From NCBI GenBank assembly GCA_019322895.1, contig JAHWHZ010000003.1:62001-126000 (forward strand): a stretch of DNA of 64,000 nt, given 5' to 3'. Within the stretch, counting starts at the first letter, position 1. Each line of letters opens with the position of its first letter. The translations under genes and the position numbers were made by a program. The notes beneath the pieces were generated by a model. That model did no database searches and had not been told where the DNA came from. It was given only the letters and a program-made list of their open reading frames with translations. Below are positions 43,905-50,994 of this stretch, one piece after another. The stretch comes from Candidatus Woesearchaeota archaeon. Lineage in GTDB: Archaea > Nanobdellota > Nanobdellia > Woesearchaeales > ARS49.

Positions 43905-44456
43905 GGTCGCCAAAACTACTTTTTCTGTGCATAATAAAGAACTTCAATCTCTCTTAAATCATCAACTGGCTCATCATCATAAAGAACTTCAATTTTTTCT
44001 CCAGTTTCTTGATCTTCAAAAACAATATTCCATTTTCCAGAATGTTCATTAAAGATACAATTCGGAAATAGCATATGATGATGCCAGTGAATACCTCTTT
44101 CATTCAGGTTCTTGGCTTTTTCAAGAATCTTTTTGATTTTTTCATTCTTTGATGGGATGGCATTTTCCTCTTTTTTGAGAATTTTATCTCCATGAATCAT
44201 TTTTACAAGCTTTTGACCAAGTTCCATATTTCTTTCATCAGAATAAACAACATAAGTTTTATTATCTGAAACATTCTCAAAAACAAAAGCGTGTTTTCCT
44301 TTATTTTTATTGAAAACGCAATCAGGCGTTAACATATGAAAATGCCATTTCTTACCTTGAGATTGAAGTTCTTTTGCTAAATTTTCGACTTCATCAAAAT
44401 TTGTTTCTTGCATATAATGTGTTGAATTAAGATATTATATAAAAGTTTTGGCGACC
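43905..44456. repeat. 13-bp inverted repeat flanking module 4 gene
   Basis: GGTCGCCAAAACT (43905-43917) and AGTTTTGGCGACC (44444-44456) are perfect complements flanking the minus-strand module 4 gene; the left arm overlaps its stop codon and the right arm abuts its TATA box. Confidence 0.88.
43916..44413 (-). CDS. Module 4 protein, tandem WHxHHMLxPxC-type repeats
   Basis: 165 residues made of two homologous halves: KKWHFHMLTPDCVFNKNKGK and IHWHHHMLFPNCIFNEHSGK, each followed by a beta-rich FVFE or IVFE stretch. Each half keeps Trp, two or three His, Met-Leu, Pro and Cys, suggesting a metal site. TATA TTTTATATAATA sits 26 nt before ATG 44413. The only module gene pointing away from the recombinase. 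Confidence 0.62.
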   Translation of the reverse strand: MQETNFDEVENLAKELQSQGKKWHFHMLTPDCVFNKNKGKHAFVFENVSDNKTYVVYSDERNMELGQKLVKMIHGDKILKKEENAIPSKNEKIKKILEKAKNLNERGIHWHHHMLFPNCIFNEHSGKWNIVFEDQETGEKIEVLYDDEPVDDLREIEVLYYAQKK

Positions 44457-44463
44457 GAGTAAT

Positions 44464-44491
44464 ATTGCACATAATCTTTGTTATATTCCCT
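44464..44491 (+). other. dif-like site 7
   Basis: Arms ATTGCACATAA and TTATATTCCCT around spacer TCTTTG (same spacer as site 2). Confidence 0.75.
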
Positions 44492-44575
44492 GACCTCCAA
44501 AAAACGCCAATAAGTTTTTTGAGAGTGGAAGGCCGAGCACCAACTGGAGCGCAGGAGTCACGACTGAAAGGAGTG

Positions 44576-44603
44576 ATTGAATATAATCTGTGTTAAACGA
44601 CCG
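44576..44603 (+). other. dif-like site 8
   Basis: Arms ATTGAATATAA and TTAAACGACCG around spacer TCTGTG. The left arm is the closest to the ATTGGATATAA arm I recall for Pyrococcus dif. GTTAAACGA in its right half is complementary to TCGTTTAAC in the nearby 17-bp repeat. Confidence 0.75.
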
Positions 44604-44678
44604 AATGAGGCCCTGAAAGGGCTGAAATGAGGGAAAGTCGCCCCCAATAACAACGCTATGCTTTTTACAGAGAAATGG

Positions 44679-44695
44679 GGCGATTTCGTTTAACC
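44679..44695. repeat. 17-bp direct repeat, right end of array
   Basis: GGGGCGATTTCGTTTAA, identical to 41817-41833, 2862 bp away. It contains a lone dif-like left arm (44685-44695) without a good right arm, 211 nt before the recombinase gene. Confidence 0.85.
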
Positions 44696-44906
44696 ATATA
44701 TAAGCGAAGTAGTGTGAATTCTTGGGATTTAGGGCTTGTGGGGGCTGAATTTTGGGGTTTGAGGTGGAAAAAGTGTGGTTTTAGAGTGGTAGTGAATAGG
44801 TATTTTCCGGATAATAATGCGATTTTCGCGGTATTTCTGTTTTTTGCGGCTCTTTTTCGGTTTTTTATGAGTAAAACATATTAAGAATAAAATCTCTTGT
44901 TCTGGC

Positions 44907-45731
44907 ATGACTATTGACGTCTTATACAATATGAAGAGAGAAATGCTCAGAAGAAAGCTCTCCGCAAGGACTGTGAAAACCTACTTGTTTTATGTAAGGA
45001 AATTTCTGCTTGCAAACAAAGATAAGGAAATAAGAGAGTTTTCAAAGAAAGATGTCAGGAAATTCCTTTACCGATTGGAAGAGAAAGACGTGTCAGGAAG
45101 CACATTGAATGTTGCACATAATGCATTAAGGTTCATGATGATTCAAGTCCTGCACAAGGCTTGCTATCTGAAGATTAGGTATGCAAAAACGCCTGTGAGA
45201 AAACCCGCATACCTCACAAAAGAAGAGGTGAACAAAGTGCTTTCAGCGATTAAAAACCAGGAGCACAAGCTTATTGTCTCTTTGATGTATGGGGCTGGCT
45301 TGAGAGTAAGAGAAGTTACACGGCTAAAGACAACTGATTTGTCTTTTGAAGAAAACATAGGTTGGGTGAGAGGGGGAAAAGGAAACAAGGACCGGCCTTT
45401 CATAATACCTCAGTCATTAAAGCAAAAATTGCAGGCCTATTGTGTCAAAGAACAGACCTGGCTCTTTTCTGGAAGAAAAGGCCCAGTAAGCACGAGATCA
45501 GTGCAGGAAATAGTCAAAATTGCAGGAAAAAAAGCAGGCATAAAGAAAAAACTGCATCCACACATGTTCAGGCACTCATTTGCAACGCACCTGCTTGAAT
45601 CAGGAATAGATGTAACTTCAGTACAATCGCTTTTAGGTCATGTTCGGCCTGAAACAACATTAGGATATTCGCATGCATTAAGACCGAAGATGATTGCAAT
45701 AAAAAGTCCTTTGGATTTGATGCAATACTGA
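44907..45731 (+). CDS. xerA: XerA-type tyrosine recombinase
   Basis: 274 residues: SAM-like N-terminal core-binding domain and C-terminal catalytic domain with R133 (GAGLRVRE), K158 (GGKGNKDR), H219-x-x-R222 (HPHMFRHSF), H245 (LLGH) and nucleophile Y254. Size and motifs match archaeal XerA, which resolves chromosome dimers at dif. The extra motif of integron integrases between patches II and III is absent. It lies right next to eight dif-like sites. TATA-like ACATATTAAG is ~27 nt upstream. Confidence 0.92.
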   Translation: MTIDVLYNMKREMLRRKLSARTVKTYLFYVRKFLLANKDKEIREFSKKDVRKFLYRLEEKDVSGSTLNVAHNALRFMMIQVLHKACYLKIRYAKTPVRKPAYLTKEEVNKVLSAIKNQEHKLIVSLMYGAGLRVREVTRLKTTDLSFEENIGWVRGGKGNKDRPFIIPQSLKQKLQAYCVKEQTWLFSGRKGPVSTRSVQEIVKIAGKKAGIKKKLHPHMFRHSFATHLLESGIDVTSVQSLLGHVRPETTLGYSHALRPKMIAIKSPLDLMQY

Positions 45732-45734
45732 AAA

Positions 45735-45769
45735 GTTCCATAAAGGTATGGAACAAGATTTAGACCCTG
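45735..45769 (+). repeat. Partial copy of downstream tRNA, D and anticodon arms
   Basis: GTTCCATAAAGGTATGG followed by AACAAGATTTAGACCCTG copies the D arm and anticodon region of the tRNA at 45839, with changes that keep a TTCCA/TGGAA stem. Acceptor and T arms are missing. Begins 4 nt after the xerA stop. Confidence 0.75.
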
Positions 45770-45838
45770 ATTAATACAGAAGCTTTGAAGTATATAAAGT
45801 TTACTAAAATGCACAAAACTATTTGATTTTTGTAGAAT

Positions 45839-45934
45839 GCCGCGGTGCCATAAAGGTATTGGGCAGGATTTAGACCCCTGGCCCGCAAGGGTATCCGGGT
45901 TCGACACCTCCGGGCGAAACTCCCGGCCGCGGCG
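45839..45934 (+). tRNA. Type II tRNA, Leu anticodon UAG, T-loop intron
   Basis: Acceptor GCCGCGG/CCGCGGC, D arm CCA/TGG, anticodon TAG at 45871-45873 in loop TTTAGAC, long variable arm GCCC-GCAA-GGGT, T stem CCGGG/CCCGG. The T-loop carries a 15-nt intron (45906-45920): TTCG/CGAA forms the 4-bp helix, with ACA and ACT as 3-nt bulges, giving mature loop TTCGACT. Discriminator base is G73, usual for tRNA-Ser, not Leu. CCA is not encoded. Confidence 0.82.
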
Positions 45935-45997
45935 CATTTTATCATAATGCAAAGCTTTATATATAACTGCATATATACTAACTATAGGCGATATATA

Positions 45998-46222
45998 ATG
46001 ATTCCAACAACAATACAACTGGACAAATCTATTGTAAAATCACTGCAAGAGGTAAAGGAATATCCGCGCCAGACGTATAATGAGCTGATCAGCCATATGA
46101 TCCAGGTAGTGAAAACCCTGAAAAAAAGGAATCAATACGATGAATTCCTCCATAAGATACAGCAGCCTAAGATGAAAGAGCTGTGGGACAATAAGGAAGA
46201 TGAAGCCTGGGAAAACCTTTAA
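45998..46222 (+). CDS. Antitoxin-like protein paired with MazF-like toxin
   Basis: 74 residues. Begins MIPTTIQLDKSIVKSLQEVK, with a short N-terminal strand and two helices as in small RHH/AbrB-like antitoxins, and an acidic C-terminus. Overlaps the toxin gene by 23 nt in the usual antitoxin-first order. The antitoxin family is inferred from context. Confidence 0.7.
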   Translation: MIPTTIQLDKSIVKSLQEVKEYPRQTYNELISHMIQVVKTLKKRNQYDEFLHKIQQPKMKELWDNKEDEAWENL

Positions 46223-46526
46223 GGCAGGAGATGTGATTCTCACGCAGATACAGTTCACAGATACTTTTGAGATTAAGGTGAGGCCGGCAGTTGTCCTGTT
46301 TGAAGAATTTGACAACGTTGTTGTTGCAGGAATAACCAGCAATAAAGATATGCAGGGAATTCCTCTCACTAAGAAGGAAGGAGCTGCAAAGGACAGCGTC
46401 ATAAAACTAAATTATATCTTCACTGTTTCAAGTGCAATGATTAAAAAAGTATTGTTTTCTTTATCCAGCGAAAAGAAAAAGAAAGTTTTTGATGCAATGG
46501 TTGAGCGTTTAATTAAATTAAAATAA
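46200..46526 (+). CDS. MazF/PemK-like toxin
   Basis: 108 residues. The SH3-barrel pattern of MazF/PemK endoribonucleases is visible: KAGDVILTQIQFTDTFEIKVRPAVVL, VVVAGITSN, SVIKLNYIFTVSSAMIKKVL. The family cleaves RNA at short motifs; activity here is assumed from similarity. Confidence 0.78.
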   Translation: MKPGKTFKAGDVILTQIQFTDTFEIKVRPAVVLFEEFDNVVVAGITSNKDMQGIPLTKKEGAAKDSVIKLNYIFTVSSAMIKKVLFSLSSEKKKKVFDAMVERLIKLK

Positions 46527-46535
46527 TTAAAATTT

Positions 46536-46793
46536 TCACTCAAACGCCTTCTGCACATTCCTGCTTAAGTCCTGCAAAGTAAATGCTGCAAAGAACTCTC
46601 CTGCTGCACTCAATCCAGGAGATATCTGTATTGAAACAATATAAGCGATTATGAATGTCAAGATCAAACCTGCTCCTGCTGAGACCAGGTATTTGTTTTT
46701 CCACTTAAGTTTTGGATTTTTCTTCAGCTTAACTAAGTAAGGAACAACTGTCCTTGTGAGAACTCCTAAGAATATTGCTATGTAATGAACCAT
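46536..46793 (-). CDS. Small two-TM membrane protein
   Basis: 85 residues with helices at ~3-20 and ~38-58 and a C-terminal amphipathic part (LSAAGEFFAAFTLQDLSRNV). Not recognised; the size and topology recall holin-like proteins but that is weak. An AGAGGTGAT SD precedes the start. Confidence 0.58.
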   Translation of the reverse strand: MVHYIAIFLGVLTRTVVPYLVKLKKNPKLKWKNKYLVSAGAGLILTFIIAYIVSIQISPGLSAAGEFFAAFTLQDLSRNVQKAFE

Positions 46794-46859
46794 ATTATCA
46801 CCTCTTATTGGATTTTTATTTGTTGGTTATATAAATTTTATTGTTTGTTAGAATAAAAA

Positions 46860-47198
46860 TTAAGAAGGCAATACTCTGTTTGCCTGCTCTCCTAAAACAA
46901 CATAGGATTCAATGCTGTCAGCAGGAATCTCTCTTAAATCTGCAGGATGAACATGCAGCCCATCTTTTCCATCTTCTCTTTCTGTGATTATTCGAAGGAG
47001 ATAAACAGAGCTGCAATCAGGATTGCGGCCAATTACTGCGCCATATGCCTGTATTCGAAGCGGAGGCTGTTTATTTGGCATTGTTTTTTGGTAAACAATC
47101 CTTGCTTCTTCAAAAATTTCTGCGTCTGAATCAAAGATAGGAGGCTTGTCAAAAACAGGCAAATCCTCTAAAGTTCCTTTAACCACCAAATTTGTCAT
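46860..47198 (-). CDS. Hypothetical protein, 112 residues
   Basis: Soluble alpha/beta protein, beginning MTNLVVKGTLEDLPVFDKPP; contains AYGAVIGRNPDCSSVYLLRI and KDGLHVHPADLREIP. No family recognised. Its upstream side holds the first promoter-repeat copy. Confidence 0.5.
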   Translation of the reverse strand: MTNLVVKGTLEDLPVFDKPPIFDSDAEIFEEARIVYQKTMPNKQPPLRIQAYGAVIGRNPDCSSVYLLRIITEREDGKDGLHVHPADLREIPADSIESYVVLGEQANRVLPS

Positions 47199-47238
47199 AT
47201 TTTGTCAGTATTCTGAAGTAGTATATAAATTTTTTGCT

Positions 47239-47298
47239 TTCCGATTTTATTGGAAAAATTGCGGAAAATTCTGCCAAATGCATATAAAGAGTAAAAAT
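47239..47298 (+). promoter_or_regulatory. Promoter repeat, copy 1
   Basis: TTCCGATTTT, then GGAAAAATT, TTCTGCCAAATGC and TATA box ATATAAAG (47282-47289). The TATA is centred 26 nt before the tRNA-fragment copy at 47312, so transcription should begin at its first base. Related copies at 50922 and 52012. Confidence 0.65.
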
Positions 47299-47311
47299 AA
47301 CAAAAATAAAA

Positions 47312-47344
47312 GCCGGATAACCGGCATTCAAAGAGCTTAGAACC
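47312..47344 (+). repeat. Partial copy of downstream tRNA, D and anticodon arms
   Basis: GCCGGATAACCGGCATTC then AAAGAGCTTAGAACC matches the D-to-anticodon segment of the tRNA at 47386, including loop CTTAGAA. It has its own GCCGG/CCGGC hairpin and lacks acceptor and T arms. Confidence 0.75.
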
Positions 47345-47385
47345 AATAGTTAAAATGTAACGGTTCTATATAAAACTTTTGAAAT

Positions 47386-47487
47386 GCCGCGGTCGGATAA
47401 CCTGGTTATTCCGAAGAGCTTAGAACTCTTTAGCCGGAAGGCTCTGCGGGTTCAAAGCACTGCGTGGTGAAACTCCCGTCCGCGGCG
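47386..47487 (+). tRNA. Type II tRNA, Leu anticodon UAG, T-loop intron
   Basis: Acceptor GCCGCGG/CCGCGGC, D stem GGA/TCC, anticodon stem AAGAG/CTCTT with loop CTTAGAA (TAG, 47421-47423), variable arm AGCC-GGAA-GGCT, T stem GCGGG/CCCGT. A 17-nt intron (47457-47473) interrupts the T-loop: helix TTCA/TGAA, bulges AAG and ACT, mature loop TTCAAAT. G73 discriminator. Shares its anticodon with the 45839 gene but differs in the D, anticodon and variable arms. Confidence 0.85.
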
Positions 47488-47537
47488 TAATTTTATCAGC
47501 AACATTTAAATACAAATCCTGCATTTATTCAGTAAAA

Positions 47538-47843
47538 ATGAGGTATAAGCATGCTTTCTACATTTTCCTGGCAGTAGCTTTGCTTGGCATGTTTGGCCTG
47601 CAGTCAGAATTTACAGGGTTTGCTGTGCAGGAGAAGTATAACTTTACATTATTGGACAAGCTGGAGCCGCCTTGCTTCTGTCCAGACGGTCTGAACATTA
47701 CTGAGCAGGAAAATGCATATTACAGTCTTGTTGAATCTGCAGAACAATCCATGGAAAGAGGCCAGATATCAGAAGAATTTGCAATCAATATAATGAATAA
47801 TTATGCTGCAAAGACCTGCAAGAAATGCGCTTTGCAAGGTTAA
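47538..47843 (+). CDS. Small secreted protein with Cys pairs
   Basis: 101 residues: N-terminal hydrophobic signal (YIFLAVALLGMFGL), then a helical domain with CFC near residue 47 and CKKC near the C-terminus, which could bridge by disulfides. No family recognised. Convergent with the next gene (4-nt overlap). Confidence 0.6.
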   Translation: MRYKHAFYIFLAVALLGMFGLQSEFTGFAVQEKYNFTLLDKLEPPCFCPDGLNITEQENAYYSLVESAEQSMERGQISEEFAINIMNNYAAKTCKKCALQG

Positions 47844-48214
47844 TTACTGCAAAGCATTTCAATATCATCAAGAATGGCGTTTATTTCGGATTTTTCTCTT
47901 GCAACAACTAATTCATTTGTTATAAGATTCTTTATTTTATTCAGTTTTTGAAAATCATTTTCCAGTTTTGCAGCAAGCTCATGCAGTTCTATGCTTGTAT
48001 CATACCCTTCTAATCCGCACACACTGCTTTGTGCTGCTGAAATCTTTTGCAGTGATCCCTGCTTTGCATTGCTGCCGTTGATTTTTGTTATTATTCCTGT
48101 CCAATGCCCTGGAATGCCTTTGTATGATGGAATAAGTTTTTTTATCTCAGACAGAAGCTTGGCTAGCTCTTTCTGGCTGTTAAGAACTACTTCTTGCACC
48201 TCTTCTTTTGTCAT
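47840..48214 (-). CDS. Hypothetical coiled-coil protein, 124 residues
   Basis: Soluble helices at both ends (EVVLNSQKELAKLLSEIKK and KLENDFQKLNKIKNL) separated by a Gly/Ser segment. No domain recognised. Same strand as srp54, 56 nt downstream of it. Confidence 0.55.
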   Translation of the reverse strand: MTKEEVQEVVLNSQKELAKLLSEIKKLIPSYKGIPGHWTGIITKINGSNAKQGSLQKISAAQSSVCGLEGYDTSIELHELAAKLENDFQKLNKIKNLITNELVVAREKSEINAILDDIEMLCSN

Positions 48215-48270
48215 TAAAACACAAAAGAATTGTTGTATATAAAAACTTTTCTAGAAGAAGTAGCGCAGCA

Positions 48271-49629
48271 TTAGAATTTAAAACCTTTAGGCATCTTGCC
48301 CTTGAATTTCTTCATCAGTTTTTCAGGAGAATCAGCTCCGCCTTTGAGCATTTTAACAAGTTTCTTGCTTTGCTTGTATTGTTTTAACAGGTCTCTTACG
48401 TCAGAAGCAGATATGCCTGCTCCTTTTGCAATCCTGTCAATCCTTGAAGCGTCAAGTATTGTTGGGTCTTCCAGTTCTTTCTTTGTCATAGAATCCATCA
48501 CATATTTCCATGTCTTTAATTTGCCTTGCTGGACATTCAATGCTTCTTTCGGCAGCTTTAACTGCCCCATTCCTGGAATCATCTCCATGATCTTTCCTAA
48601 AGAACCCATTTTTTTCATGGCTTCCATCTGGGAATACAAGTCAACTAGTGTAAATTCTCCTTTTAGCAATTTGGCCTGCATGTCTTTTGCTTCTTCTTCT
48701 GTTATTGCTTCTTTTGCTTTTTCTAAAAGAGCTTCAATGTCACCCATCCCCAAAAGCCTTCCAACAAATCCTTTAGGATTGAAATGCTCTAAATCATCAA
48801 TCTTTTCTCCAACGCCGATGAATTTTATAGGTGCTTTTGTGACAGAGCATGCTGATAATGCACCGCCGCCTTTAGCAGTGCCGTCCATCTTCGTTACAAC
48901 AACACCTGTTATTCCTGCGCTTTCATGGAATGTCTCTGCCTGCCTCTGGGCAGCTTGTCCAATATCTGCAGAGATTACCAACAGATTTTCATCTGGCTTT
49001 GCTAAATCATAGACTTTCTTTAATTCATCAATCAAATCCTGGCTTAATGCATCTCTTCCTGCGGTATCAATGATTAAGATATCATATTTTGAATATTCTT
49101 TCTCAAACTCTTTGTAGATTTTCAGAGGGTCTTTTTCTTTCTTGTTAAGGAAAACCCGGACATTTGCCTGCTTTCCGACCTGCTCTATCTGGTCCATTGC
49201 AGCAGGCCTGTGGATGTCTAATCCAACCAAAGCTACTTTCTTTCCTCTTTTTGTGAAGTATTTTGCAAGCTTTCCTGCTGTGGTTGTTTTTCCAGAGCCG
49301 AAAAGGCCGATAAGCATGATTTTGTCTGGCTTCTTGTCCTTGATGTTCAGCTCAACCTTCTCTCCCCCCAAAAACTTAACTAATTCCTCATAGACAATAT
49401 TGACCAGGTGCTCTCTTTTTGTCAATCCTGGAGGAACATCTTCTTTCAATGCCCGTTCCTTGATTTTTTTAGTCAATTCAAAAACTAATTTTACATTGAC
49501 GTCAGAATGCAGTAATGCCCTTTGTATGTCTTTTATCAGCTCATTGATTAGTTTTTCATCTACAAAGATTGACTTGGCTATTTTCTGCAATGTTCCTTTC
49601 AAGCTGTCGCCTAATTTGTCTAATACCAT
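48271..49629 (-). CDS. srp54: Signal recognition particle protein SRP54
   Basis: 452 residues, full length. N domain, then the GTPase domain with GLFGSGKTTTAGKLA (G1), DTAGRD (G3), TKMDGTAKGGGAL (G4/closing loop), and a methionine-rich M domain with the SRP RNA-binding helices (MGSLGKIMEMIPGMGQ). It recognises signal sequences on ribosomes and delivers them to the membrane via FtsY. Confidence 0.97.
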   Translation of the reverse strand: MVLDKLGDSLKGTLQKIAKSIFVDEKLINELIKDIQRALLHSDVNVKLVFELTKKIKERALKEDVPPGLTKREHLVNIVYEELVKFLGGEKVELNIKDKKPDKIMLIGLFGSGKTTTAGKLAKYFTKRGKKVALVGLDIHRPAAMDQIEQVGKQANVRVFLNKKEKDPLKIYKEFEKEYSKYDILIIDTAGRDALSQDLIDELKKVYDLAKPDENLLVISADIGQAAQRQAETFHESAGITGVVVTKMDGTAKGGGALSACSVTKAPIKFIGVGEKIDDLEHFNPKGFVGRLLGMGDIEALLEKAKEAITEEEAKDMQAKLLKGEFTLVDLYSQMEAMKKMGSLGKIMEMIPGMGQLKLPKEALNVQQGKLKTWKYVMDSMTKKELEDPTILDASRIDRIAKGAGISASDVRDLLKQYKQSKKLVKMLKGGADSPEKLMKKFKGKMPKGFKF

Positions 49630-49763
49630 GGTTTAAACCTATCAAGTACCTATTTATAAAGGTATTGTTAGAAAGCCTTTATATTCGCAAAGCAGCCTGC
49701 GTATATAAAGTTTTGCAACAAATTTATATATTTGCTTCATTTTATACTTCTTGGTGGGAGAAA

Positions 49764-50684
49764 GTGACTGGATACTCTGTAGAGATTGCAAAAGAAATAC
49801 TGGCTAGATTTCAATCAAAAGGTTGGAGCATATATGCTGCGCAGTATTCTGATGATGAAATAGATTTTAACAAGACAATCAAGGCAGGCCCTGTTCAGGA
49901 ACTGCAGAAAGATATTCTTTATGTTATACTTCCTGATACTGATAAGCCCTCAAATCCAGGACGTGTAAAGGCAGAACTTAGGTCCTTGGTTGATAAGCTA
50001 AAGGAAAAAAAGCCGGCGAGCGACAAATCTCTCGGCCCTTTGCTTCCTTTAGGAGAGGGCGGGGTGGAGCTGCAGGGCATAATTCTAAGAAAAAATGATA
50101 TTGCAATACCTGGAAAAGGTGCAAGATTATTGGGCGCACTGTATTCCACATTCATAGAATCTCTGAAGAAATTTTATAACAGGCATAAGGAAAGGCAGAT
50201 CAATTATACTAACATAGATTCATTGGTTAGAGATTTAATCTACACGCTAAACAAGATTCCTTTCTTAAGGACTGTCAAGAGCCGCGCAGGATACCTGAAA
50301 GAAAAAACAACTACAATCATGGGAAGCGTATATCCGGACAAAGAAGATGAAAAAGGCGATGAATACTGTTTTGTGTCTGGCGGACATGTTCTTTTTGACA
50401 TTGTTGACATCTTTGATTCTAATGCAAGATTATTTTTAGACGATGTAAAAAAACTGGTAGCAGATTATCCTTTCGCATCACTTGATGAAGAAGACGGCCA
50501 TAAAAAGATAACACTGTCTGTGGCTGACCTAACCCGCGCTGATGAAGTCAAGGAAGATGATGACCTTGTCACCAAAATAAAGAAAGAACAGCAGACAAAA
50601 AAACATTTGGCACAGACAAGAATGGAGCAGTTCAGGGCATTCAAGGACGGACTTGCAGAGATTGCAAAGAAATATGTTGAATGA
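49764..50684 (+). CDS. Hypothetical protein, 306 residues
   Basis: Soluble alpha/beta protein, not recognised. GTG 49764 is chosen: GGTGGGAG lies just upstream and the sequence before it (translated) is non-native. It contains a Gly-rich loop (LGPLLPLGEGGVEL) and an acidic C-terminal helix. Followed by tRNA-Pro. Confidence 0.6.
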   Translation: MTGYSVEIAKEILARFQSKGWSIYAAQYSDDEIDFNKTIKAGPVQELQKDILYVILPDTDKPSNPGRVKAELRSLVDKLKEKKPASDKSLGPLLPLGEGGVELQGIILRKNDIAIPGKGARLLGALYSTFIESLKKFYNRHKERQINYTNIDSLVRDLIYTLNKIPFLRTVKSRAGYLKEKTTTIMGSVYPDKEDEKGDEYCFVSGGHVLFDIVDIFDSNARLFLDDVKKLVADYPFASLDEEDGHKKITLSVADLTRADEVKEDDDLVTKIKKEQQTKKHLAQTRMEQFRAFKDGLAEIAKKYVE

Positions 50685-50728
50685 ATTCTCAAAATATTTA
50701 TAAACCAAAACAATTGGCTAATTCTTGC

Positions 50729-50831
50729 GGGGCTGTAGTCTAGCTTGGTAGGATACGTGCCCGGGGAATTGCATCCAGATGCTTGCTTGCCGGAACGCAC
50801 GTGATCGGGAGTTCAAATCTTCCCAGCCCCA
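50729..50831 (+). tRNA. tRNA-Pro(GGG) with anticodon-loop intron
   Basis: Acceptor GGGGCTG/CAGCCCC with A73, D arm GTCT/GGAT, anticodon stem CGTGC/GCACG, T stem GGGAG/CTTCC with loop TTCAAAT. A 29-nt intron (50767-50795) sits at the canonical 37/38 position: helix CCGG/CCGG with bulges GGA and AAC. The mature loop reads CCGGGGC, giving anticodon GGG but C at position 33 where U is nearly universal. Its 3' end recurs downstream twice. Confidence 0.78.
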
Positions 50832-50833
50832 TT

Positions 50834-50858
50834 GGTGGGCTTTAGCCCGCCTTGTTTT
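50834..50858 (+). terminator. Hairpin plus T-run after tRNA-Pro
   Basis: GGTGGGC-TTTA-GCCCGCC (one G-U pair) followed by TTGTTTTT, a plausible transcription terminator. Confidence 0.6.
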
Positions 50859-50887
50859 TATCAAATTTTTTTTAAAAATTTGGTGGG

Positions 50888-50980
50888 AATCTTCCCAGCC
50901 CCATTTTTAATACCAAAATTCTTCCGATTTTCCAGGAAATATCTCCGATTTTTTCTGCCAAACGCATATAAAGAATAAAC
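50888..50980 (+). repeat. Direct repeat R1: tRNA-Pro 3' end plus promoter repeat copy 2
   Basis: The first 18 bases (AATCTTCCCAGCCCCATT) are identical to the tRNA-Pro 3' end at 50816-50833. The rest, from TTCCGATTTT at 50922, matches the repeat at 51979 with few differences and ends in ATATAAAG (50966-50973), a TATA box 26 nt before the DUF4258 gene. Confidence 0.85.
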
Positions 50981-50994
50981 TCGCCGGTTATGCT

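Larger units (their letters stand above)
43566..43915. other. 350-bp gene-free stretch with three dif-like sites
   Basis: No convincing ORF. It holds dif-like sites 4, 5 and 6, the right arm of the module 3 inverted repeat, AAAACC-GAA-GGTTTT, and TTTGGCCA/TGGCCAAA arms between sites 5 and 6. Short intervals (~110-120 bp) between sites may be emptied modules. Confidence 0.6.
44414..44906. other. 493-bp gene-free stretch with dif-like sites and G-tracts
   Basis: Contains dif-like sites 7 and 8, the 17-bp repeat, a CAAAAAAC/GTTTTTTG hairpin (~44500), and a G/T-rich segment at 44724-44757 with four G-runs. A 69-codon plus-strand frame here has no supporting features. Confidence 0.6.

Noticed and set aside
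44675..44884. 69-codon frame before xerA
   Set aside because: No SD or TATA, composition driven by G/T tracts, and it spans the 17-bp repeat.
41817..45731. Classical integron (IntI with attC cassettes)
   Set aside because: The recombinase lacks the extra IntI motif, the sites have a fixed 11-6-11 dif layout rather than long variable attC hairpins, and the module genes mostly have their own promoters.
45735..45769. 5' half of a split (trans-spliced) tRNA
   Set aside because: No acceptor strand and no complementary leader typical of split tRNAs; a complete tRNA follows directly.
48259..48275. Fifth copy of the 92-bp repeat
   Set aside because: Only AGCGCAGCATT matches; no partner arm or inner stem is present. 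A similar short match at 43627 is equally isolated.
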